This document shows, in pieces, positions 44,190-52,591 of a stretch of 64,000 bases of DNA. Each line of letters opens with the position of its first letter. The stretch's first letter is position 1. Source of the stretch: VXNF01 sp964291305 (GTDB lineage: Bacteria; Actinomycetota; Acidimicrobiia; Acidimicrobiales; CATQHL01). A program made the translations under genes and the position numbers. Below the pieces are notes generated by a model. It saw only the letters and a program-made list of their open reading frames with translations. It was not told where the DNA came from and made no database searches. The DNA lies in the NCBI GenBank assembly GCA_964291305.2, contig OZ219783.1:2294001-2358000 (forward strand). The letters run 5' to 3'.

Positions 44190-44800
44190 CGGTCCCCGAT
44201 CTGCCGGACAGGCTTAGCTGGAGGTATATCTACCTTGGGGCCAAGTTCGCCCGATCCGCTAGGAGTGCTGCCGGGATCGTCACCCGCTACAAGCCCACTC
44301 CGGGTGATGCCGGCGGCAGCGAAAGCCGTAACCGTCTCTCGGCCATGCTGGCCGATGGGGCGACGCAGCAGCCGTTCGGTGGCGTGCAGCGCCGAGGGCA
44401 CATCACCGCAGCGGCCTAGCCAAAGCAGGTACGAGGCGAGGAAGCCTGCCAGAATGTCGTCGATCCGCTCGTGGTGCAACAACAGCCGCTCGCCTGCTTC
44501 AACCCGGAGTGTGATCGGCTCGAAGGCGGCTACCAGCGAACCGGCCTTGGGTGCCTCACCGATCGGCAAATGGATATACGGCATCTGCAACTCGTCGTAG
44601 CTGTGGAGGTTGTGCGGGCCGGTCAACAACGACACGACGAAGTCGAAGTCTTGGCGTCGGATCCAGATGATCTCCTCGTTACGACGCACTGCTCGGTGGT
44701 TGGCGCCGTGACCGCCGGGGCGTTCGCAGATGGCGAGTATGTCCTTAATCACCCAGATGAGGTTTTTAGGCTCAATCCCGTCTGCCCAGCGCCCTCTCAT
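44186..44800 (-). CDS. Unknown protein in folate cluster, possible inactive phosphatase-fold
   Basis: 204 residues, no confident family. The middle reads like a dual-specificity phosphatase-type sheet (FDFVVSLLTGPHNLHSYDEL, MPYIHLPIG), and LLLHHERIDDILAGFLASYLLW sits where a phosphatase would have HCxxxxxR: here it is HHERIDD, so classic activity is not expected. A similar domain adjacent to folK occurs in related genomes as far as I recall. The C-terminal 40 residues are low-complexity (Gly/Ser/Pro). It lies between the folP-like gene and folK, coupled to folK by GTGA, so a role near folate synthesis is inferred only from position. Confidence 0.45.
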   Translation of the reverse strand: MRGRWADGIEPKNLIWVIKDILAICERPGGHGANHRAVRRNEEIIWIRRQDFDFVVSLLTGPHNLHSYDELQMPYIHLPIGEAPKAGSLVAAFEPITLRVEAGERLLLHHERIDDILAGFLASYLLWLGRCGDVPSALHATERLLRRPIGQHGRETVTAFAAAGITRSGLVAGDDPGSTPSGSGELGPKVDIPPAKPVRQIGDR

Positions 44801-44813
44801 CGCCGGTGCCCCT

Positions 44814-45650
44814 TCATGGCATCCCCAAGGGTTGTTTGGTGCCGACGATGCGGGCGGCCTGCACCGTGGCAGCCATGTGCTGGGCGCGCAGGATCGCCGC
44901 CCCAGCCAGCATCGCCCAAACCGCTACCACCAGCGAACCTTCGAGATGCTCGTCACTCGGCTGCGGCTCGACACTTTGCTGAGTGTCAGCAGCATCGTGC
45001 AACTCCTGAATTAGACGCCCGTCAGCGACGCCGATCACTAGCGGGTAGCCGAGCGCGCTCAACTGACTCAGTCCGCCCAGTAAGTCCAGATCCTCAGTAA
45101 TGCCGCGTCCAGTGCCGATCCCAGGATCCAGATAAATCTCTCTCACCCCGGCGGCTTGAGCTGCCTCCGCTCGGGCCATCAGCGACTCCAACACAACTTG
45201 GACGCTATGAGTCTCTTCGGCTGGCTCCGCCGCCAGAGCTGTTGTAACAGCATGTACCGCCACCCAGCCGACGCCCGCCTCCGCCGCCAGGGAGGCCAGC
45301 GACCCACAGCCGTTCGTTGCAGACGGCAGAGGAAGGTACGGTGAATGGTCCACGATCAGAGTGGCACCAGCGGCAACAGCAGCGCTGGCTGGTGCCAAAG
45401 AGCCACAGGCAACGGCCACACGGACCTCATCAGACAACGCGGAAACGACCTCCGCCACACGCTTAGCCGCCATCGGAGTATTGGCGGCAGGTAACTCCAA
45501 GTTGGACGGTTCACAGCAGATTTCGACGATGTCCGCCCCCTCGGAGATCAGCCTACGGCCGCGGGCAACAGCCGCAAGAACAGAGGAACCGCTGCTGTCG
45601 GCAACCGCGTCGGCCGTAAGGCGGAGCACGCCCATGACCTTCGTCTCCAT
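44814..45650 (-). CDS. Divergent dihydropteroate synthase-like protein
   Basis: A 278-residue TIM-barrel protein aligned by eye with FolP but lacking hallmark residues. The standard opening MGxxNxTPDSFSDGG is MGVLRLTADAVADSS, so the pterin-binding Asn and the TPDSFSDG loop are lost. GADIVDxGGESTRP is GADIVEICCEPSNLEL. DPGIGFGK is DPGIGTGRG, and the final RVHDV is RIVGTKQPL. The position beside folK fits an ancestral folP. It may have a changed substrate, act in a complex, or be a second copy; the organism may carry a canonical folP elsewhere. No stop codons or frameshifts, so it is probably expressed. Confidence 0.6.
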   Translation of the reverse strand: METKVMGVLRLTADAVADSSGSSVLAAVARGRRLISEGADIVEICCEPSNLELPAANTPMAAKRVAEVVSALSDEVRVAVACGSLAPASAAVAAGATLIVDHSPYLPLPSATNGCGSLASLAAEAGVGWVAVHAVTTALAAEPAEETHSVQVVLESLMARAEAAQAAGVREIYLDPGIGTGRGITEDLDLLGGLSQLSALGYPLVIGVADGRLIQELHDAADTQQSVEPQPSDEHLEGSLVVAVWAMLAGAAILRAQHMAATVQAARIVGTKQPLGMP

Positions 45651-45770
45651 ATTCGGACCGAATCCGTCTCGACTTATTTGGCAACTTATTCTGGCCTCAG
45701 GCTACCGCCTTATGCCCGTCGGTCAGCCCGCGGACGCCAAGCAGCTATCCCAAGGACTTATGCCGTGGTG

Positions 45771-46346
45771 CTAAGCCATGGTGTGATCAAAAACGCAGAT
45801 GTTCGGCAGGTTGCGGTAGCGCTCGGCGAAGTCCAAGCCGTAACCGATCACGAATTCCGACGGCACCTCGAAGCCCACGTAACGAAGGTCCGCTGCGCTG
45901 GGCCGGCTGCCTTCGCGTACCAGCAGGGCACAGACCTCCAGCGACGCCGGCGAACGGGCCAGCAGCAGATCACGCACGTAGGCCAGCGTGAGGCCGCTGT
46001 CCACGATGTCCTCCACCAGCAGCACGTCCCGGCCAGCTAGGTCTACGTCGAGATCTTTGAGGATTCGTACCACGCCGCTGGTCTGGGTGGAGTCCCCATA
46101 GGAGGACACAGCCATGAAGTCCAACTCCACTGGCAGTTGGATCTGGCGGATCAGGTCGCTCATAAACATGAACGCCCCCTTCAGCACTCCCACGAGCAGA
46201 GGTTGACGCCCGGAGTAGTCGTCGGTGATCTGCTTACCCAGTTGGGCGATGCGCCGTTGTAGCGCCTCGGCCCCAATCAGCTCGGATCCGGGATAGGAAC
46301 TGTGGCCGTTGCCAGATGCGTCGTCGGCGAACGCTGTGGAGTTCAT
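45771..46346 (-). CDS. hpt: Hypoxanthine phosphoribosyltransferase
   Basis: Purine salvage enzyme. The PRPP-binding motif is DVLLVEDIVDSGLTLAYV (about residues 98-115), with the N-terminal YSGRQPLLVGVLKGAFMFMSDL (LKG loop) and the C-terminal EFVIGYGLDFAERYRNLPNICVF. 191 residues, standard. ATGA overlap with tilS: the tilS-hpt pair is common in bacteria. Confidence 0.95.
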   Translation of the reverse strand: MNSTAFADDASGNGHSSYPGSELIGAEALQRRIAQLGKQITDDYSGRQPLLVGVLKGAFMFMSDLIRQIQLPVELDFMAVSSYGDSTQTSGVVRILKDLDVDLAGRDVLLVEDIVDSGLTLAYVRDLLLARSPASLEVCALLVREGSRPSAADLRYVGFEVPSEFVIGYGLDFAERYRNLPNICVFDHTMA

Positions 46347-47320
46347 GGCCGGTCAGTCTGGCAGACCCCGGCAGCGCTCGCAGGCTCTTCCAGCATCAGC
46401 CGCCCGGCGCTGCGACGCACCCGCCAGCCGCGGCCTACTTCGGTAGCCCTAGCCTCACCCAGTGCCACCGCTAGTGCCCGGTCGACCGCCGCTCTATCGG
46501 GGGGATGCTGCTCACCGCCAATGCCGATAGCGCCTCGGCCCTCAGTAATCCAGCGGCGCAGCGCCCAGCGGGCCAGCGCCCGGGGTGCCGCCGCCAGAGC
46601 GGCACAGTCGCGGGGGTCCAAGTCCCGGGCCGCGGCGTCGAGCGCTTCGGTGGCCTCGCGGGCCAGGTCGCCGTGGCGGCACAGCAGCGGTGTGACATCC
46701 CGCTCGAAGATCTCCGCCAACAGCGGCAACGCCTCGTGGCGCACCCGGTTGCGGCGGATCGTTGGATCATTGTTCGACTCGTCGAGGACTGGAGAAAGTC
46801 CCCCCAGCCGGCAAACCTCCACGGTGTCGGCTCGTCGCAGGCTCAACAGCGGGCGGCGGGGCTCGGGCGCCATGGCCGCCACGCCGCTTAGGCCAGCCCC
46901 GCGCAGCAGGTTCAACAGAACGGTCTCGGCGCGGTCGTCGGCGGTGTGGCCCAGTAGCGCGCCGGCGGGTAACGCTTGGTAGCGAGCGCTGCGAGCTCTT
47001 GCCTCCAGGTTGGGGCCCGGGGCCAGGTTCACGGTCTCGGCACGGAATCCGGCGCCGACAGCGGCTGCGGTGGCAGCTACAACGGCAGCTTCGTCAGCCG
47101 AGTCCTCCCGAAGGCCGTGATCTACATGCACGGCGGTCACCTCCAAACCGGCGGCAGTGGCTAGCACCAGCAGCGCCAGAGAGTCGGGCCCACCAGACAC
47201 GGCGCAGCTCACTTGAGTGCCAGTCGCCGGGAAGTTGCAGCGAGCCAGGTACGGGGCGAAAGCTCCGGCTGCTAAGGCGCTGGGCAGCAAGTCTGCAGCG
47301 GAGTCTGCGCCGGTCGGCAA
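46343..47320 (-). CDS. tilS: tRNA(Ile)-lysidine synthetase
   Basis: Modifies C34 of tRNA-Ile(CAU) to lysidine. PP-loop: VSCAVSGGPDSLALLVLA; followed by TAVHVDHGLREDSADEAAVV and LLGHTADDRAETVLLNLLRGAGLSGVAAM, all TilS-typical. Start is uncertain: the frame is open to 47425, but the sequence there lies inside the upstream metalloprotease gene; TTG at 47320 gives a compact start, and CTG at 47338 would overlap the upstream stop. Followed by hpt. Confidence 0.88.
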   Translation of the reverse strand: MPTGADSAADLLPSALAAGAFAPYLARCNFPATGTQVSCAVSGGPDSLALLVLATAAGLEVTAVHVDHGLREDSADEAAVVAATAAAVGAGFRAETVNLAPGPNLEARARSARYQALPAGALLGHTADDRAETVLLNLLRGAGLSGVAAMAPEPRRPLLSLRRADTVEVCRLGGLSPVLDESNNDPTIRRNRVRHEALPLLAEIFERDVTPLLCRHGDLAREATEALDAAARDLDPRDCAALAAAPRALARWALRRWITEGRGAIGIGGEQHPPDRAAVDRALAVALGEARATEVGRGWRVRRSAGRLMLEEPASAAGVCQTDRP

Positions 47321-47334
47321 CCCGGCGGGCGCAG

Positions 47335-48408
47335 TCAGGCCGCCGCGCGGGCGTTCATCCGGTCGACCCACAGCTTCGGAGATCTGATCTCGCCCATGCT
47401 GGGGAGACAGTCCGGCGACTCCCAAGCCCGATCCACAAACGCCGTACCTTCCAGGCGCTCGACAGAGGCAATAAAAGCCTCCCCCGCCTGATACTGGTAG
47501 AGCTTGGCCTCAATCCCCACCAGGCGTTGCAGCAGCTTGGACAGCCCGCGGGCAGAGGATCGCCGAGCCCGCAGCACCCGGCCGAACCGGTCGGACTCTG
47601 CTAAGCGATCAGCACCGGCCCGGTCCATAGTCACGTCACCATGGCCCTCTAGCAGGCTCATCATCCCCGACAGCTTGTCGAGCACACCCCGCTGGGATTC
47701 CGGCGCCAGCAGAGCCGTCAAGCCGCCCTGGCGGAGGGGATCCTCACCGTTGCGGCGGGACTCCATGAGTCGGCGGGCCACCTCCATCATGCGGCCGGGA
47801 TCGGGGTCTACTACGTCTAGCGCTTCATCCACCAGGCCCAAGAAGTGCGGGCGTAGCCACGGAATGCCCATGAACTGGGCTCGGTGCGTGGTCTCGTGAA
47901 GCGCCAGCCAGAGGCGGAAATCTCGGCTGGGGAAGCCGTGGCGGCGTTCTAGGACCGCCACGTTAGGGCCTACGTAGTACACCATGTCCTGGTCGTCTGG
48001 CTTGTCGTCCTCGATGATCAGCAGGTCGTACTGGCCGAGCACCCGGGTAGACATCCAGCCCAGCAGCGCCCCCACCTCGGCGCCACTCATCATTCGGGTG
48101 ATCTCGTGCATGGGGCCGGACTCGTCGACCGCTTCGGCCATACGGTCGGTTAGAGGGCGCAGCAGCCGCTGGAACGAGGCCACGTTGGCCCTGATCCAAG
48201 AGCGGCGATCCACCACCATGGCACGTGCCTTGCTAGCTACCTCCAGGCCGGTGGCCTCGGCGACGAGACGCTCAGCTAACTCGGTGGCCTCCGCGAAGTC
48301 TTGGCCGATAGCACGGACTGATGGCGAGCGGAGGTCGGGCTGGGTGCCGCGTTCGGCAACCTTGAAGGCGACCCGCTGGGCCAAGTTCCAGTCGACGGCT
48401 TGGCTCAC
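47335..48408 (-). CDS. Zinc-dependent metalloprotease (DUF2342-type)
   Basis: 357-residue actinobacterial protein related to those sometimes labelled F420-biosynthesis-associated. The metal motif HETTH is within FRLWLALHETTHRAQF (about residue 171), a downstream EGHGDVTMD could give the third ligand and IRANVASFQRLLRPL belongs to the helical N-terminal domain. Start GTG at 48408, giving VSQAVDWNLAQRVAF, overlaps the stop of the small membrane protein gene (GTGA). Substrate is unknown. It precedes tilS and hpt. Confidence 0.82.
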   Translation of the reverse strand: MSQAVDWNLAQRVAFKVAERGTQPDLRSPSVRAIGQDFAEATELAERLVAEATGLEVASKARAMVVDRRSWIRANVASFQRLLRPLTDRMAEAVDESGPMHEITRMMSGAEVGALLGWMSTRVLGQYDLLIIEDDKPDDQDMVYYVGPNVAVLERRHGFPSRDFRLWLALHETTHRAQFMGIPWLRPHFLGLVDEALDVVDPDPGRMMEVARRLMESRRNGEDPLRQGGLTALLAPESQRGVLDKLSGMMSLLEGHGDVTMDRAGADRLAESDRFGRVLRARRSSARGLSKLLQRLVGIEAKLYQYQAGEAFIASVERLEGTAFVDRAWESPDCLPSMGEIRSPKLWVDRMNARAAA

Positions 48409-48557
48409 TCCGGTGCCCGCTCCCTGCCCCGCGGCAGGTAGCGCGGACCATGAACCTTCTTGAAGTAGCCGGCGATTGTGGCAACAACCGCCAGCACCGT
48501 GAGAGCCACCAGCAGGGGAGCAATCCACCAGTGCCAAACAACCGCCATCAGGGTCAT
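48405..48557 (-). CDS. Small single-pass membrane protein, 50 residues
   Basis: ATG at 48557 encodes MTLMAVVWHWWIAPLLVAL then a continuous hydrophobic helix (LTVLAVVATIAGYF) and a basic tail (KKVHGPRYLPRGRERAPE). One membrane helix with the charged end expected inside. The stop overlaps the metalloprotease GTG by 4 bases, and the gene starts 9 bases after the anti-sigma gene, so it is part of that run. The tight spacing supports a real gene; function unknown, perhaps anchoring the metalloprotease. Confidence 0.7.
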   Translation of the reverse strand: MTLMAVVWHWWIAPLLVALTVLAVVATIAGYFKKVHGPRYLPRGRERAPE

Positions 48558-48566
48558 GCCAACATC

Positions 48567-48869
48567 CTAGAGGTCGGTGACCTGGATCTGGCTAAGGTCG
48601 ATGCGACCCAAGGTCTCGTCGATGCGGATACGCAGTGTTTCGGGTGCCTGTTCCCGGCAAGCCAGCGCCACGAGGCTTTGTACGTTGAGTTGAAGATCGA
48701 AGGCCTCCAGACACGGCAGGCAGCCATGAAGTTCTCGGCGCAGCGCTTCGGTCCGAGTGGGGTCGGGTATGCCTTCAGCTGCTGCTAGCAGCACCAGAGA
48801 GGCGTGTCGGCAATCGTTAGGGTTGCCAGGGCAGTCCGAGGACGAGGCGGAGAGTTCCGGACTAGTCAT
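48567..48869 (-). CDS. RsrA-like anti-sigma factor with altered zinc motif
   Basis: A 100-residue zinc-binding anti-sigma candidate downstream of the SigR-like gene. The core LHGCLPCLEAFDLQLNVQSLVALACREQAPETLRIRI matches the RsrA/RshA pattern C-x2-C-L-E-A-F ... C-R-E-x-x-P-E-x-L-R (quoted here in part; key segment CLPCLEAF). In RsrA the metal His is four residues before the first Cys of C-x2-C; here that position is Glu, and a His stands two before the Cys. The preceding Cys in NDCRHASLV is kept. Redox sensing may therefore be modified. Twelve bases separate it from the sigma gene. Confidence 0.8.
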   Translation of the reverse strand: MTSPELSASSSDCPGNPNDCRHASLVLLAAAEGIPDPTRTEALRRELHGCLPCLEAFDLQLNVQSLVALACREQAPETLRIRIDETLGRIDLSQIQVTDL

Positions 48870-48881
48870 CTCTAGGCTCCA

Positions 48882-49586
48882 TCAGGCTGCGGGAGTTGCT
48901 GCTGCGAGGGCATCGTTAGTGGCATCGGACTTTCTGTTGTGGTCGGGGTGGCGGTTGTGCTCGGGGTGGCGGTTGTGCTCGGGGTGGCTTCGGGTTGCCT
49001 CCGGGTCACCGGACTGCTTTTGGTCATCGGCGACGAGCCCGTGGGTCTGTCCATACTGGTTCAACGCCTTGCGCAGCCGTTTCCTTCCCCGGTGCAGCCG
49101 ACTCATGATCGTCCCGATAGGCACATCCAGAATCTCCGCAATCTCTTTGTAGGCAAAGCCCTCAACGTCGGCTAGTAGCACCGCCACACGATAAGAGTCA
49201 GGTAGCGACTCAATAGCATGGTGTACCTCGGCAGAGGTGACCGAATCCAGCATTTCGTCTTCAGCGCTGCGGGACAGCCGAGTACCTTCGACGCCGACCA
49301 CGCCGCGGTACATATAAAGGCTGTCGGTATCGCCCAAGTCCACCTCGTCGGGTCGGCGCTTGCGCCGGCGGTGCTCGTTGATGAACAGGTTGGTGAGGAT
49401 ACGGAACAGCCAGGCCCGCAGGTTGGTGCCCTCGGCGAAGCGGTCGAAGCCCTTATAGGCCCGAAGGTAGGTTTCCTGCACCAGGTCCTCAGCAGCAGCA
49501 GCATTGCGCGTCATACGCCGAGCGGTGCCATAGAGCTGGTCCATATAGGGCATCGCCAACTCGGCGAACTGAGCCCGATCAGCCAC
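48882..49586 (-). CDS. ECF sigma factor, SigR/SigH-like
   Basis: A 234-residue group IV sigma factor for disulfide stress by analogy with Streptomyces SigR. Region 2 is MTRNAAAAEDLVQETYLRAYKGFDRF followed by LRAWLFRILTNLFINEHRRRKRRP (in parts: AEDLVQETYLRAY, AWLFRILTNLF). Region 4 is SLPDSYRVAVLLADVEGFAYKEIAEIL with helix-turn-helix DVPIGTIMSRLHRGRKRLRKAL. The tail beyond residue 190 carries three HPEHNR-type hexapeptides encoded by 18-base repeats, not usual for the family. The GTG start has GGAG five bases upstream. A SigR-type GGAAT/GTT promoter was not seen upstream. Confidence 0.9.
   Translation of the reverse strand: MADRAQFAELAMPYMDQLYGTARRMTRNAAAAEDLVQETYLRAYKGFDRFAEGTNLRAWLFRILTNLFINEHRRRKRRPDEVDLGDTDSLYMYRGVVGVEGTRLSRSAEDEMLDSVTSAEVHHAIESLPDSYRVAVLLADVEGFAYKEIAEILDVPIGTIMSRLHRGRKRLRKALNQYGQTHGLVADDQKQSGDPEATRSHPEHNRHPEHNRHPDHNRKSDATNDALAAATPAA
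48933..48986 (-). repeat. Three 18-base tandem repeats in the sigma factor tail
   Basis: Units at 48933-48950, 48951-48968 and 48969-48986; the last two are identical. They encode HPDHNR/HPEHNR in the sigma factor C-terminus. Copy number could vary between strains without breaking the frame. Confidence 0.9.
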
Positions 49587-49662
49587 AACTCCAGCCTAGG
49601 AGCCCCCAAACCGGCTCATCCACCGAGCCAGCCAGCACCCCTTTTAAATGTAACGTGCACTT

Positions 49663-51128
49663 ATGCTGACGCGACTTGAGGTTGACGGATTCAAGAATCT
49701 CCGCTCAGTCGCCATCGATTTTGGACCTTTCACCTGCATCGCAGGCGAGAACGGCGCCGGCAAGTCCAACGTCTTCGACGCCATCGAATTCCTGAGCCTG
49801 CTCTCGTCGCGGACCCTCATGGAAGCCGCTCAGGAACTCCGCTCCACCCGAGACAACCGTTCTGGTGATCCGCGAGACCTTTTCTGGCTTGGAACTAGCT
49901 ACGGAACCGTGGGCAGAACGGCTACCGCTAAGGGCCGCAACGGGCTACTCATCCGCCTGGCGGCCGAGATGATCGTGCCACGCGATGTGGAAGACGACTT
50001 TGGCCGCCAAGCTCGCGCCAGCATCACGTTCGTGCGCTACGAGGTGGACATCGGCTACGAGCCTGCCAGCGGACTCGAGAAGATCGGCCGATTAGTTCTA
50101 GTCCGAGAAGAACTTAAGCCGATCAGAATCGGCGAAGCACACAAGCACCTCGGGTTCAAACACTCAAAGGGAGAGTTCCGCGATCACGTAGTGACCGGGA
50201 GGCGGTCTGGAGGACCTTTCATTTCCACCCAGGAGCACGAGGGCGACCGGATGATCGTGATTCATCAAGACGCGGTGGCAGTCGCGGCAAGCCGAAGCCC
50301 GCCTCAGCCGATCGGGCTCCTACAACCGTCGTCAGCACCATCACCGGGGCTGACGATCCGACAATTCTTGCGGCGCGCCGCGAGATGCAGAGTTGGAAAC
50401 AGTTGGCACTCGAACCTTCAGCACTTCGAGCGTCCGATCGTTACTCCGATCCTCGCTGGATGGCACCGAACGGCCGACACCTAGCCGCCACCCTCTACCG
50501 AATAGCTACGCGTCGGTCCGACATGGGGAGGGATCCAGACCCTGCCGGCGTGTACGCCCGGGTGGTCGCCCGACTCAGCTTGCTCACGGGCCTTGGCGTA
50601 CGCGGGGTGCGAGTTGACGCCGACGACACGCGAGAGCTGATCACGCTAATGCTGGAGGAATCGAACGGAGTCGAACTGCCAGCCCGCTCGCTGTCCGAAG
50701 GCACCCTTCGCTTCCTCGCACTTGCGGTCCTAGCCGAAGACCCCGAGGCTAGAGGGGTTATCTGCATGGAAGAACCAGAGAACGGGATTCATCCTGCCAA
50801 CCTCAGCGCCATGGCTAACCTTCTAAGAGATCTCGCGTGTGATCCCTTCGACGAGCCCGGGGAGGGCAACCCGTTCCGCCAGGTGATCGCCAACACGCAC
50901 TCTCCCGCGTTGGTGCAACTCCTCGAACCCGAAGATCTCCTCTTCGCAACTGCCGACATTACGCCAGGCGGAAACGGTGCGGTTGCCCGCTCTCTGCGAC
51001 TAGCACCCTTGAAAGGAACCTGGCGCGACGGTCGGAGCTCGGTACCTCCCGTGACCCGAGTAGAGATTCTCCCGTACTTAACCCACCCGGTGGGCCGCCA
51101 ACTCTCGCTCGACACCCTTGCAGGATGA
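49663..51128 (+). pseudogene. AAA ATPase (RecF/OLD-like), split by a one-base frameshift
   Basis: The N-terminal part (frame of ATG 49663) has LTRLEVDGFKNLRSVAIDFGPF and Walker A AGENGAGKSN. The C-terminal part (frame of 50385) has the signature-like RSLSEGTLRFLALAVL, Walker B ICMEEPENGIHP and ANTHSPALV, typical of AAA_15/21 or OLD-type ATPases. Reading across the break, the first frame reaches HQD at 50263-50271; the second resumes GGSRGKPKPASADRAPTTVV from 50274, and only two bases (50272-50273) separate them where three are needed. A single-base deletion there explains everything. If not an assembly error it is a recent pseudogene. The partner gene that follows is also broken. Confidence 0.85.
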
Positions 51129-51320
51129 GCTATCGCGCAGTATTTCTCGCTGACGGCTCATCCGACTGAGCTTTCAAGGTTCAAGCGGCGATTTAGCGAG
51201 CATCGTCGGCTTCTTCTCCAGCGACTTGACCTGAACGGTCCCGTTAGGGAACTCCAGGCTTGGCAGGCCCTCGAGTTAGAAATCGATGGGTTGGCAGAGA
51301 AACTCGCCCGCAAGTCCTAG
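51125..51320 (+). pseudogene. Gutted partner gene of the AAA ATPase
   Basis: ATG at 51125 overlaps the ATPase stop (ATGA) and reads MSYRAVFLADGSSD before a stop at 51167. In another frame the sequence continues TELSRFKRRFSEHR and RLLLQRLDLNGPVRELQAW to a TAG at 51320, which reads like the C-terminus of a small TOPRIM/DUF4276-like protein. The head and tail are therefore kept while the middle (expected about 150 residues) is gone. Family name is from recollection of the arrangement; treat as tentative. Confidence 0.55.
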
Positions 51321-51395
51321 GTCAAGTCCGGGAATCGAACCCGGGTCAGTTGAGTACAAGTGAACCTCTCTACTGACTTATTCGCTCAGACACCG
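51321..51395 (-). other. Degenerate tRNA-like sequence (Thr-like)
   Basis: The minus strand has a perfect T-arm CCGGG-TTCGATT-CCCGG (51328-51344). Before it is an anticodon-arm-like GTTCA-CTTGTAC-TCAAC (one mismatch), whose loop would give anticodon TGT (Thr). The 3' half ends ACTTGAC, but no complementary 5' acceptor strand is present and the D-arm is poor. Probably a tRNA relic, perhaps an attachment-site scar, sitting between the decayed ATPase pair and fic. Confidence 0.45.
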
Positions 51396-51476
51396 CATGG
51401 CGTCAAGGTCGCCTTGTCAGCCGGCATCCCTGGGAATTTGTTTTGTATATTTAGATTTGCCTGAACTCACCAAATT

Positions 51477-52538
51477 ATGGACGATCTATCGCACCATTTG
51501 AGTATTCTTCAAGGTATGGAAGAGGACTCCGGAGCGTCTTCATCGCGAGGTCGTGGCCGTCCAACTCACCGTGAGATCTACGAGCGGCTTCAAACTCAGG
51601 TTGCTGAACTCCGGGATCGCATGGGTGGTCTGCCGCTCCCAGAGGAGGCTAAGGGTATTTGGCATTCCATCTGGTACGAGGAGGCGCACCACTCAACAGC
51701 GCTGGAGGGCAACACCCTCGTCCTAAAGCAAGTTCAGCAACTGCTTGAGGAGGGTAGAGCAGTTGGCGACAAGGAACTACGCGAGTACATGGAAGTGAAG
51801 GGTTACGCCGATGCCGCCGAGTGGATCTACCAGCAGGCGATCAATCCGCAGGGGCTTTCCGAGCACGGCACGATCCTCAGCGTTGCCGAGGTACGTGAAA
51901 TCCATCGTGTGGCGATGACGCCGGTGTGGAATGTGGCTCCTCATCCTAATGCGACTGATCGGGAGGCTCCCGGCAACTATCGCCAACACGACATTCACCC
52001 GTTTGCCAGTGGCATGGTGCCTGTGCCGTGGCCACAGGTAGCCAGCGACCTAGACACCTGGGAACGAGAGGTCAACTCCCTGGACGGGGGTGCTGTCCTG
52101 TTCCCCGAGGCGCTTGCCTCAGTTCACTGTCGTTTTGAACAGATACACCCCTTTATTGACGGCAACGGGCGCACAGGCCGACTGGTGCTGAACCTGATCC
52201 TCGTGCGGCTCGGCTACCCGCCCGTGGTGATCTATAAGCGCGATCGGGCCCGGTATCTGCGCGCGCTCCATAACGCCGACGCTGGTTCGCCCAGCTCCCT
52301 GGCCGAGATGCTGGCGCGGGCGGTGCTCAACAACTTGTATCGATTTGTACTGCCTGCTGTGGCCGGACCGGCTCGGCTGGTGCCGCTTGAGGCTCTTGCC
52401 ACGATTAGCTTGAGCGTCACTGCTCTACGTAGCGCTGCGATTCGCGGCCGACTGCAGGCAACTCGTGGCTCTGACGGTCTCTGGCGCAGTTCGCAACGCT
52501 GGGTGGACGACTACAAGGAATCGCGGTACAGGAGATAA
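51477..52538 (+). CDS. Fic-family protein (probable AMP-transferase), class II
   Basis: 353-residue Fic protein that likely transfers AMP to a protein hydroxyl. The catalytic motif HPFIDGNGRTGR (about residue 226) is complete. The N-terminal STALEGN (about residue 73) matches the inhibitory helix motif S/T-xxx-E-G/N, so it would be autoinhibited (class II). A winged-helix-like tail (LVPLEALATISLSVTAL) follows the Fic core. ATG at 51477 or ATG at 51516 could be the start. It stands alone near a tRNA gene and between decayed genes, typical of accessory DNA. Target unknown; no separate antitoxin is needed. Confidence 0.88.
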   Translation: MDDLSHHLSILQGMEEDSGASSSRGRGRPTHREIYERLQTQVAELRDRMGGLPLPEEAKGIWHSIWYEEAHHSTALEGNTLVLKQVQQLLEEGRAVGDKELREYMEVKGYADAAEWIYQQAINPQGLSEHGTILSVAEVREIHRVAMTPVWNVAPHPNATDREAPGNYRQHDIHPFASGMVPVPWPQVASDLDTWEREVNSLDGGAVLFPEALASVHCRFEQIHPFIDGNGRTGRLVLNLILVRLGYPPVVIYKRDRARYLRALHNADAGSPSSLAEMLARAVLNNLYRFVLPAVAGPARLVPLEALATISLSVTALRSAAIRGRLQATRGSDGLWRSSQRWVDDYKESRYRR

Positions 52539-52591
52539 TCGGGTGTGGGACTGGGGTGTGGTCTGAGCCGTGAATCGCGGGTGCCGCGCTG

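Noticed and set aside
44186..44800. Calling the protein beside folK a dihydroneopterin aldolase (FolB)
   Set aside because: No FolB motifs are present; only the gene position suggested it.
49663..51128. Programmed frameshift in the AAA ATPase
   Set aside because: No slippery heptamer or pseudoknot visible at 50260-50280; a one-base deletion in GACG-CGGTGG is simpler, and the partner gene is broken too.
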